Source of the DNA: Myxococcales bacterium
GTDB lineage: Bacteria > Myxococcota_A > Polyangia > Polyangiales > Polyangiaceae
NCBI GenBank assembly: GCA_013298325.1
Contig: JAAFHJ010000083.1
Location: forward strand, 1-12,881
Length of the DNA stretch: 12,881 bases
Reading direction: 5' to 3'
Positions 7,385-12,881 of this stretch are shown in pieces. The notes below the pieces were generated by a model. The model had not been told where the DNA came from, did not search any database, and was given only the letters and a program-made list of their open reading frames with translations. The first letter of the stretch is position 1. Every line of letters begins with the position of its first letter. A program made the translations under genes and the position numbers.

Positions 7385-7476
7385 GGCGGGCCGATACCGC
7401 GGTTTGCGGGCGCCCGCGAGGGGCAACCTCAGGAAAAACCTCGGTTGAGCTGAGCGACCGAGACCGGTTTAGAGAG

Positions 7477-7492
7477 TGTCTAAAATTAGACA
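7477..7492. promoter_or_regulatory. 16-bp dyad operator candidate upstream of the peroxidase gene
   Basis: TGTCTAA-AA-TTAGACA has perfect 7-bp arms and is AT-rich in a GC-rich setting. A third half-site-like TGTCTTG begins at 7494. The dyad ends five bases before the proposed -35 box at 7498, a typical activator position, centred near -50 of the inferred start. The look is that of a dimeric regulator such as a Fur/PerR- or Rrf2-type protein, but I cannot assign a family. It could also act on the divergent surE. Confidence 0.5.
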
Positions 7493-7497
7493 ATGTC

Positions 7498-7527
7498 TTG
7501 ACGCGCGGCCGCTGAATTGAGTATGTT
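7498..7527 (+). promoter_or_regulatory. Sigma70-like promoter for the cytochrome c peroxidase gene
   Basis: TTGACG (7498-7503) and TATGTT (7522-7527) are separated by 18 bases: 5/6 match to the -35 consensus and 4/6 to the -10. It would start transcription near 7534, leaving a leader of about 90 bases. No other stretch of the 7385-7625 gap looks better. The same gap also has a short inverted repeat, CTCGGT/ACCGAG (7440-7462). Confidence 0.45.
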
Positions 7528-7625
7528 GCGGGAGTTTCGTGCTCGGCGTCGCCACCCCAGGAGAGCGATGCTGAGCCAAGTCGCTGGCCATCGCCGGCGC
7601 AAACGAGCCGATGGAGCCCTCGAAC

Positions 7626-8771
7626 ATGCGAATCTTGAAGCGACTTTCTCTCCCCGCCGCCCTCACCGCTGCCGCCCTCGTCGCCGCCTGCGACGAGCAG
7701 AAGTTCCGCGCCACCAACGAAGGTCACTACCAGGCCGACGACCCGGGTGAAGGGGCGAAGAAGACGGAAGCCAAAGCGGAGACGAAGGAAGCAAAGAAGG
7801 AAGAGGGCATCAAAATTGATCGCTCTCTCCTTGCCCAGTTCGACAAGCTCCCCGCCGCGTTTGCCTCCCCGAAAAACGTCCCCTCCGAGGCGAAGGTATC
7901 CCTCGGGAAGCAGCTCTATTTCGACGCTCGTCTTTCGAAGAATCAGGACGTTTCGTGCAACAGCTGTCACGACCTGGCAAAGTACGGTGTCGACGGTAAC
8001 CCGCGGAGTTTTGGGCACAAAAAGCAGCTCGGTGGACGCAATTCGCCGACTGTCTACAACGCCGCTGGCCACTTTGTGCAGTTCTGGGACGGGCGCGCCG
8101 CCGACGTGGAGGCCCAGGCAAAAGGCCCGATCTTGAACCCGGTCGAAATGGCGATGAAGGACGACAAGTCGGTCGTCGCCGTTTTGAACTCGATCCCGGA
8201 GTACCAGGAATCGTTCAAGAAGGCGTTCCCGGACGCCAAGGAGCCGGTGAGCTACGACAACCTCGCGCTCGCCATCGGCGCCTTTGAGCGCACGTTGACG
8301 ACGCCGGCCCCGTTTGACAAGTACCTTGCCGGCGATGAAGCGGCATTGAACGACGAAGAGAAGAAGGGGCTCGCCCTCTTCTTGTCGACCGGATGTACGA
8401 CGTGCCACACCGGCGTCACCGTCGGCGGTTCGATGTATCAGAAGCTCGGACTTGCGAAGCCGTGGGACCGCCCCATCACCGACACCGGGCGCAAAGCGGT
8501 TACGAAGCAGGACGTAGACAACCTGATGTTTAAGGTCCCGTCCCTTCGTAACGTCGCGAAAACGGGCCCCTATTTCCACGATGGAAGCGTCGCGACCCTC
8601 GACGAAGCGGTCACGCTCATGGCGAAACACCAGCTCGGCAAAGAGCTGAAGGCGGACGAGGTGAAGTCGCTTGTGACCTTCCTCGGCGCCCTCACTGGCG
8701 AGCTTCCGAAGATTACGCCGCCGGCGTTGCCTCCGAGCGGTCCGAAGACGCCGAAGCCGGACCCGACCTGA
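7626..8771 (+). CDS. ccpA: Di-heme cytochrome c peroxidase, predicted lipoprotein
   Basis: Reduces hydrogen peroxide to water in the periplasm with electrons from a c-type cytochrome or similar donor. Two heme-binding sites are seen, CNSCH (111-115) and CTTCH (257-261). Spacing matches Pseudomonas CCP: H131 (distal His of the low-potential heme), W154 (QFWDGR), E174 (NPVEM) and M332 (TLMAKHQLG, distal Met of the high-potential heme). From the ATG at 7626, with GGAG nine bases upstream, the N-terminus is a lipoprotein signal, basic MRILKRLS then a hydrophobic run ending VAAC with Cys22. An ATG at 7611 would add five residues. A Lys/Glu/Ala-rich tether (about 38-62) joins the lipid anchor to the enzyme, and a Pro-rich tail ends it. 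Asp at +2 after the Cys would mean inner-membrane retention under the enterobacterial rule, which may not hold here. Confidence 0.93.
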   Translation: MRILKRLSLPAALTAAALVAACDEQKFRATNEGHYQADDPGEGAKKTEAKAETKEAKKEEGIKIDRSLLAQFDKLPAAFASPKNVPSEAKVSLGKQLYFDARLSKNQDVSCNSCHDLAKYGVDGNPRSFGHKKQLGGRNSPTVYNAAGHFVQFWDGRAADVEAQAKGPILNPVEMAMKDDKSVVAVLNSIPEYQESFKKAFPDAKEPVSYDNLALAIGAFERTLTTPAPFDKYLAGDEAALNDEEKKGLALFLSTGCTTCHTGVTVGGSMYQKLGLAKPWDRPITDTGRKAVTKQDVDNLMFKVPSLRNVAKTGPYFHDGSVATLDEAVTLMAKHQLGKELKADEVKSLVTFLGALTGELPKITPPALPPSGPKTPKPDPT

Positions 8772-8799
8772 GCGCGCTCTGCGAGGCGTCTGCCTCGGG

Positions 8800-8826
8800 A
8801 ACCCTCGCGGAAACGCGGGGGTTTCT
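8800..8826 (+). terminator. Intrinsic terminator after the peroxidase gene
   Basis: AACCCTCGCG (8800-8809) pairs with CGCGGGGGTT (8814-8823), one G-U wobble, closed by a GAAA tetraloop and followed by a T-rich tail (TTTCTT from 8822). A second small hairpin, CGAGGC/GCCTCG (8782-8797), precedes it. This separates the peroxidase from the following peptidase, so the two same-strand genes are probably separate units. Confidence 0.7.
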
Positions 8827-8917
8827 TGCGTTTAGCCTTCCGATTTCCTTCGAAAAACCGTTGCGGGGCGCCCCAAACTAGTGACAGGCGCCTCGTGCGC
8901 GGGCAGACTCCGCGCCG

Positions 8918-11137
8918 ATGCGTCGCCCCCGCCTGATCCGCCTCCTCCCTGTGCTTTTTCCGATGATCGTCGCCTGTGCGAGCGCCGCACCGGTCGGGCC
9001 GCTTCCGCCGCCAACGACCGCCGAGCCGGCGCGGATCGAGCTCACGATGGCCGGGGACGAGCGGCCGCGCGCCCTCTCCGTCGACCAAATCGACCTGTGG
9101 CACGGCACGGCGGTCGCGGACCCCTATCGTTGGCTCGAAGACGGGGAATCGGCCGCGACGAAGCGCTTCGATCAGCAGCAAAATCGGTGGTTTGCGAAGT
9201 ATCTGGCGAGCGTCCCGGCGCGTGGCGCCTTTGAAGGCCGGATTGCGAAGCTCCTTGAGCGCGGCTCGGTAAGCCTCCCTGTCCTTCGAAAGTCGAAGGG
9301 CAAGTCGCTGTACTTCCACCAGAAGCGTGAAGGCGCCGCCACCCAGCCTTCCGTCTACCTCCGGGAGGGATTTGAGGGCAAAGACCGCCAGGTCCTCGAC
9401 GGTGCTGCGCTGACCGCCGACGGCACGGCCGCCATCGATTGGTGGTTTCCGAGCCCTGATGGCAGCAAGCTCGCCTGGGGCCGGAGCGAATCGGGCAGTG
9501 AGGAGTCGGTCCTCCACGTTCGGGACGTCGCCACCGGGAAGGACTTGGAGGATGTCATTCCTCATACCCGGCATGCGACCGTTGCGTGGATGCCTGATGG
9601 GAGCGCCTTTTATTATACGCGCTATCCGGCGCCGGGCGATGTGCCTGCAGGGGAGGAAAAGTACGGTTCAAAGGTCTTTTTCCACAAGCTGGGAGCGAAG
9701 CCCGCTGCCGACGTGCTGGTGTTCGGAAACGGCCGCGACAAGACCGACACACCCCAGGTCCAGCTTTCGCCGGACGGGCGATGGTTGCTCGTCTCCGTCC
9801 ACCGCGGCTGGGACAAAACGGAGCTTTTTCTGGCAGATCGAAAGACCCCGGCCCTCCTGTTTGCGCCGCTCGCCGGCACCGGCGACGCCAAAGCGATCTA
9901 CGACGCGCGCTTTGTGAAGGATGCCCTCTGCATTCTTACGAACAGCGAAAATCCGAAGTTTGATCTTTTTGCGGTGAAGCCGGAGGCCTCTCTCGTTCGA
10001 AAGAACTGGTCGAAGATTGCTGGTGGCGATGCGAAGTCTACGTTGACGGACTTCGCGCCGACGAAGGATGGGTACGCGCTGACCTATTTGGAAGATGCGG
10101 CGAGTCGCGTCGAGCTTCGGGATCGCGGCGGCAAGAAGGTCGGCGACCGCGCCCTTCCGACGCTTGGAGCGGCGGCGATCGGCGGCGCCGACGATGGGAG
10201 CGAGACCTTCCTGAGCTTCGCCTCCTACGCGACGCCCCCGGTCGTTTCGCGGATGGAAGCGACCACCAAGCAGCTCCCCAGCGGCCTGCGGCTCTTCTCG
10301 CGGGTCGGCGGGGAGGAGACCGGAGCGGAAGATATTGTCGTTCAGCGTCTCTTTGCGAAGAGCAAAGATGGAACGGCCATTCCACTGTTTGTCGTCGCAA
10401 AGAAAGCAGTTTTGGACGGGGCGCCCCACTCCACCATTCTCTACGGGTACGGCGGTTTCAATGTGAACCAGGCGCCGACCTATTCGCCTCGCGTGCTGAG
10501 CGCAGTTCGCGAAGGGGCCGTCTGGGCGACCGCGATTCTCCGCGGCGGTGGTGAGTTTGGCGAGGAATGGCATCGTGCAGGAATGCTCGACAAGAAGCAG
10601 AACGTCTTCGACGATTATTACGCCGCTGCCGAAGCATTGATCGCTGCGAAAATTACCGATTCTTCCCACCTTGCAGCGATGGGCGGATCCAATGGCGGGC
10701 TTCTCGTCGCTACGGCAATTACGCAGCGTCCGGAGCTCTTCCGAGCTGGGGCGAGCCTCGTGCCGCTGACCGACATGCTTCGCTACCCTCAATTTCGAAT
10801 TGCGAAGCTCTGGGTTCCCGAATACGGGACGGCCGAAGACCCCAAACAGTTCCCTTACTTGTACGCATATTCCCCGTACCACAACGTAAAGTCGGCGACG
10901 CGCTACCCGGCGATGTTGTTCACGACCGCCGAGAGTGATTCGCGGGTTGACCCGATGCATGCTCGAAAGATGGCGGCACGCCTCCAATCCGTTCAAACGG
11001 ATAACTCTCGCGGGATCTTCCTGCGTGTAGAGAGCAAGGCGGGCCACGGTGCTGGGAAGCCGACGACGAAAGTCGCCGCCGAGTACGCCGATGAATTGAG
11101 CTTTCTCTTCCACGAGACGGCGCTGGCCGGCTGGTGA
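8918..11137 (+). CDS. Prolyl oligopeptidase (peptidase S9A), predicted lipoprotein
   Basis: Serine peptidase that cuts oligopeptides after proline, made of a beta-propeller that gates access and an alpha/beta-hydrolase domain. 739 residues, usual for S9A plus a signal. The propeller N-terminal region shows DPYRWLEDGES (68-78). The catalytic triad is clear: Ser591 (GGSNGGLL), Asp674 (ESDSRVDPMH) and His710 (AGHGAGKPTTK), with STILYGYGGF (505-514) and AILRGGGEFGEEWH (539-552) typical of the family. The N-terminus MRRPRLIRLLP plus a short hydrophobic run ends in IVAC (Cys20), a lipobox, and a Pro-rich linker (about 23-37) follows. So it is predicted as an exported lipoprotein rather than the classical cytosolic form. 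Start: ATG at 8918; no strong ribosome site is seen. The stop codon abuts that of the next, convergent gene. Propionyl- or collagen-type substrate preference cannot be told. Confidence 0.93.
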   Translation: MRRPRLIRLLPVLFPMIVACASAAPVGPLPPPTTAEPARIELTMAGDERPRALSVDQIDLWHGTAVADPYRWLEDGESAATKRFDQQQNRWFAKYLASVPARGAFEGRIAKLLERGSVSLPVLRKSKGKSLYFHQKREGAATQPSVYLREGFEGKDRQVLDGAALTADGTAAIDWWFPSPDGSKLAWGRSESGSEESVLHVRDVATGKDLEDVIPHTRHATVAWMPDGSAFYYTRYPAPGDVPAGEEKYGSKVFFHKLGAKPAADVLVFGNGRDKTDTPQVQLSPDGRWLLVSVHRGWDKTELFLADRKTPALLFAPLAGTGDAKAIYDARFVKDALCILTNSENPKFDLFAVKPEASLVRKNWSKIAGGDAKSTLTDFAPTKDGYALTYLEDAASRVELRDRGGKKVGDRALPTLGAAAIGGADDGSETFLSFASYATPPVVSRMEATTKQLPSGLRLFSRVGGEETGAEDIVVQRLFAKSKDGTAIPLFVVAKKAVLDGAPHSTILYGYGGFNVNQAPTYSPRVLSAVREGAVWATAILRGGGEFGEEWHRAGMLDKKQNVFDDYYAAAEALIAAKITDSSHLAAMGGSNGGLLVATAITQRPELFRAGASLVPLTDMLRYPQFRIAKLWVPEYGTAEDPKQFPYLYAYSPYHNVKSATRYPAMLFTTAESDSRVDPMHARKMAARLQSVQTDNSRGIFLRVESKAGHGAGKPTTKVAAEYADELSFLFHETALAGW

Positions 11138-11446
11138 TCATGCCGCGTGGCTCTGCAGGGCGCTCGCCGCGGGGCGCTCTTCACGCGCAGCCGCGGCGCC
11201 GAGGGCAAAGCCGAGCCACGTGAGTTGCGGGAGGACCGGGAAGGCGAGCCCACCGGCGGCGGCCGGGTCCCTCTCGACCGGCTTCAGCGTGACGTAGCCT
11301 TCGCGGACGAGGGCGCGGAGCGTGCTTCGAAGCGCGGTCGGCTCCGTTCCCAAGAGCGACTGGAGGGCGCTCGGGGTGGCGGGGCGGGACTGGCGGGCGA
11401 GCGTGTGGAGCGTGGCGAGGAGGCGGAGGCCGAGGGTGTCGTTCAT
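11138..11446 (-). CDS. Small winged-helix DNA-binding protein, unknown function
   Basis: About 102 residues. I do not recognise a named family. Residues about 5-53 fit a winged helix: an amphipathic first helix (LGLRLLATLHTLARQ), then PSALQSLLGTEPTALRSTLRALVREGYVTL, which has the helix-turn-recognition helix-wing pattern of MarR/PadR-like domains. The rest is a short Ala-rich hydrophobic segment (about 62-90) with no recognised ligand domain, so this is a minimal regulator. The start is uncertain: ATG at 11446 or, ten codons earlier, ATG at 11476; neither has a strong ribosome site. It is divergent from the MutS-like gene with about 190 bases between them, which holds several dyads, so autoregulation and control of the neighbour are reasonable guesses. 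Its TGA stop directly abuts the stop codon of the convergent peptidase gene. Confidence 0.65.
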   Translation of the reverse strand: MNDTLGLRLLATLHTLARQSRPATPSALQSLLGTEPTALRSTLRALVREGYVTLKPVERDPAAAGGLAFPVLPQLTWLGFALGAAAAREERPAASALQSHAA

Positions 11447-11467
11447 GGCGAGCGTCGTACCGTGGGG

Positions 11468-11484
11468 CCTGAACATGCGTCCAG
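11468..11484 (-). promoter_or_regulatory. LexA-box-like dyad of the Myxococcus type
   Basis: On the minus strand this reads CTGGAC-GCAT-GTTCAG-G. It matches 15 of 17 positions of the consensus I recall for Myxococcus xanthus LexA (CTRHAMRYBYGTTCAGS), and the two arms are inverted copies with one mismatch. It overlaps the earlier possible start codon of the winged-helix gene and lies just downstream of that gene's proposed promoter, a repressing position. A single match by eye is weak evidence. Confidence 0.3.
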
Positions 11485-11503
11485 AAACAGGCGTCGATTG
11501 TTT

Positions 11504-11534
11504 GCAAAATATCGATTTTGCGTCGGTTTGTTCA
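11504..11534 (-). promoter_or_regulatory. Promoter and dyad operator candidate for the winged-helix gene
   Basis: On the minus strand TGAACA (11534-11529) and TATTTT (11511-11506) are 17 bases apart, each 4/6 to sigma70 consensus. The dyad GCAAAAT-ATCG-ATTTTGC (11504-11521, perfect 7-bp arms) covers the -10 box, so a bound dimer would block it. It is the most AT-rich spot in the divergent gap. Autorepression by the winged-helix protein is inferred, not shown. Confidence 0.4.
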
Positions 11535-11573
11535 CTGTACGTCTACGCATCGGGCGGCGCCTGTTCAGTGTTA
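11529..11573 (+). repeat. Direct repeat TGTTCA(C/G)TGT in the divergent gap
   Basis: TGTTCACTGTA (11529-11539) and TGTTCAGTGTT (11562-11572) agree at 9 of 11 positions and start 33 bases apart, close to three helical turns. They could be paired sites for a regulator of either divergent gene, or chance. Confidence 0.3.
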
Positions 11574-11588
11574 TGTGTGCACGATGCA

Positions 11589-11594
11589 TAGAAT
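11589..11594 (+). promoter_or_regulatory. Possible -10 box for the MutS-like gene
   Basis: TAGAAT matches 5 of 6 bases of the sigma70 -10 and would give a leader of about 38 bases before the ATG at 11639. No good -35 box lies at the right distance, so an activator or another sigma factor would be needed, or the true promoter is elsewhere. Confidence 0.25.
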
Positions 11595-11638
11595 AAGTGG
11601 CGCGGGTGGTCGCGACGAAGTGCGCTAACAGGCCACCC

Positions 11639-12881
11639 ATGGAATCGTTACGGACCGCGCACGCTTCACGCGCCCAGGAGGCCGAGGTTGCCGTCGCTCA
11701 CGCGGAAGCTCGGGTCGCGAACGTCTCGCGGGGGCGCGTCGCGACCTTCGTGGTCGCGCTGATCGGCTTCGTCACGCCGCTGTTTCGCACGGCCGACGCC
11801 GCCCTTTTTCAGGGAATCGGGGCACTTGGCGCGATTGCGTTCGTCGTGCTCGTCGTGGTCCACGCCCGCCTCTTTGAAGAGAAGGCCCGCTTGCAGGCGA
11901 AGCTCGCCTTTCATCGTCGAGGGCTCGCGCGTCTCGATGGCGCCTGGGGGACCGCACCGACCGACGGCGCCCGCTATGCCGCAACGACCGAGAAACATCC
12001 CTACGCCGACGACCTCGATCTCTTTGGGAAAGGATCCCTTTTTCAAAGAATCGACTTCACTGCAACCCGCGCGGGAGAGGCTCGTTTGGCCGAGATACTC
12101 CTCGGTGCGGCGACTCCTTCCGCACGCGACGCGCAGGCTGAACGAGAAGCGCCGACCGATCAGCGCGATGCCGTCGCCGAGCTCTCAGAGAAGCTTGATT
12201 TTCGTGAAGATTTTGCTGTGCTCGGGGCGCGTTTGGCGACTGAAAAGGCCGATTTTGAGCCGCTCGTAAAGGCGATCGGCGCAATTGATGTGCTTCCAAG
12301 TGCGCCGCTTCTGACGTTTGTCGCTTTCACGATTCCTCTGACGACACTTTCGCTCCGAGTCGCAGCTTCTTTGGGCGCCGTTCCGAAGTTTTCCTGGGTC
12401 GGCTCGGCGGCGCTTGGCCTGCTCGTCCTGGGCGCGCTCGCGACGCGCCTTCAGGCGACGGCCGCCCTCGGACGCCTGGAGCTCCCCCTCGCACGGCTTC
12501 AGGAAATCCTCCTGCGTATCGACGGGATGCGCTTCGAGGCGCCGCGTCTTCAGCGGCTTCAGGCGCGCCTCCGCTCCACCGAGGGGACCGTCGCGCCGGT
12601 GATCGGAGCACTCGGTCGCACCCAAAATCTGTATGCTGCACGCAATAACGACATCTTCCGCCTCGTCATTGCCCCGCTCGTTCTTTGGGAACTCACCTTC
12701 GCCCTACGTTTTTCGACGATCGCCCTTCGCCTGAAAGGTGTTGGAAACGCAGGGGAAAATGGGACGCTCACCGCGGCTCTCGCGGCGGTCGCCGAGTTCG
12801 ATGCGCTCCTCAGTCTGGCGGCATTTGCCGCAGAAGAGGAGGGGGTCTTTCCGACGTTCGTGGACGAGCCGGAAAGACCCC
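11639..12881 (+). CDS. Membrane-associated MutS-like protein, C-terminal ATPase outside window
   Basis: 414 codons are visible and the frame is open at the right edge. The stretch HPYADDLDLFGKGSLFQRIDFTATRAGEARLAEILLG (split as HPYADDLDLFG at 120-130 and SLFQRIDFTATRAGE at 133-147) is the start of the MutS core (lever) domain, as in the bacterial MutS-like proteins that lack the mismatch-reading domain I. Two probable membrane helices near the N-terminus (about 33-49 and 58-75) and a second hydrophobic pair inside the core (about 220-240 and 250-269) match that MutS-like subfamily; about 340-357 is also hydrophobic. The ABC-type ATPase with its Walker A motif should follow just past the window. 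ATG at 11639 has a weak AGG eight bases upstream. Function is not settled for this subfamily; it is not the canonical mismatch-repair MutS. Confidence 0.8.
   Translation, partial: MESLRTAHASRAQEAEVAVAHAEARVANVSRGRVATFVVALIGFVTPLFRTADAALFQGIGALGAIAFVVLVVVHARLFEEKARLQAKLAFHRRGLARLDGAWGTAPTDGARYAATTEKHPYADDLDLFGKGSLFQRIDFTATRAGEARLAEILLGAATPSARDAQAEREAPTDQRDAVAELSEKLDFREDFAVLGARLATEKADFEPLVKAIGAIDVLPSAPLLTFVAFTIPLTTLSLRVAASLGAVPKFSWVGSAALGLLVLGALATRLQATAALGRLELPLARLQEILLRIDGMRFEAPRLQRLQARLRSTEGTVAPVIGALGRTQNLYAARNNDIFRLVIAPLVLWELTFALRFSTIALRLKGVGNAGENGTLTAALAAVAEFDALLSLAAFAAEEEGVFPTFVDEPERP

Noticed and set aside
7738..7812. Lys/Glu/Ala-coding repeat-like DNA in the peroxidase gene, considered as a tandem repeat
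   Set aside because: The codons for the charged tether are similar but there is no fixed repeat unit. It is low-complexity coding sequence.
7218..11113. Long minus-strand frames 7218-8630, 8570-9574 and 9668-11113 opposite the peroxidase and the prolyl oligopeptidase
   Set aside because: The sense strand encodes intact enzymes with all catalytic residues over the same span, and the antisense proteins show no recognisable domain.
1..12881. Search for tRNA, rRNA, CRISPR arrays, insertion sequences, attachment sites and prophage genes
   Set aside because: No cloverleaf, spaced direct repeats, transposase or integrase motifs, or terminal inverted repeats were seen on either strand.

Overview
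The window is GC-rich, tightly packed bacterial chromosome with ten protein genes. The two genes at the ends (folC and the MutS-like gene) run off the window. There are no RNA genes, insertion sequences, CRISPR arrays or phage genes. The genes point to a Gram-negative bacterium with a periplasm: two probable lipoproteins, an exported murein endopeptidase and a di-heme cytochrome c peroxidase. The overall flavour, with Ala/Lys/Pro-rich tethers on exported proteins, a membrane MutS-like protein and a LexA-like box of the Myxococcus type, suggests Myxococcota. That placement is an inference and no marker gene here settles it.

Layout, left to right. Positions 1-3271 (minus strand) hold a probable four-gene operon, scoA-scoB-accD-folC: the two subunits of a 3-oxoacid CoA-transferase, the beta subunit of the acetyl-CoA carboxylase carboxyltransferase, and folylpolyglutamate synthase. 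Gaps are 22 and 12 bases, and folC starts inside the accD stop codon (GTGA). A 109-base divergent control region follows. Next comes a plus-strand MepA-like (family M74) murein endopeptidase with long low-complexity flanks, closed by a bidirectional terminator shared with a convergent glutathione S-transferase-like gene. Divergent from that gene is pepQ (Xaa-Pro dipeptidase), whose terminator hairpin includes its own stop codon. surE (nucleotidase) is convergent to pepQ.

A 241-base control region with a clear 16-bp dyad and a sigma70-like promoter precedes a lipoprotein di-heme cytochrome c peroxidase. This is followed by a terminator and then a lipoprotein prolyl oligopeptidase. The latter meets, stop codon to stop codon (TGATCA), a small convergent winged-helix protein. 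Divergent from that is a membrane-associated MutS-like protein that continues past the right edge. The region between these last two carries several candidate operators.

Most genes are housekeeping or catabolic: acetoacetate activation feeding fatty acid synthesis, folate polyglutamylation, wall remodelling, proline-peptide breakdown, nucleotide salvage and peroxide removal. I see no clear new multigene defence or biosynthetic system. The parts most worth a second look are the winged-helix / membrane-MutS pair with its control region, the dyad in front of the peroxidase, and the attachment of CoA-transferase genes to accD-folC.
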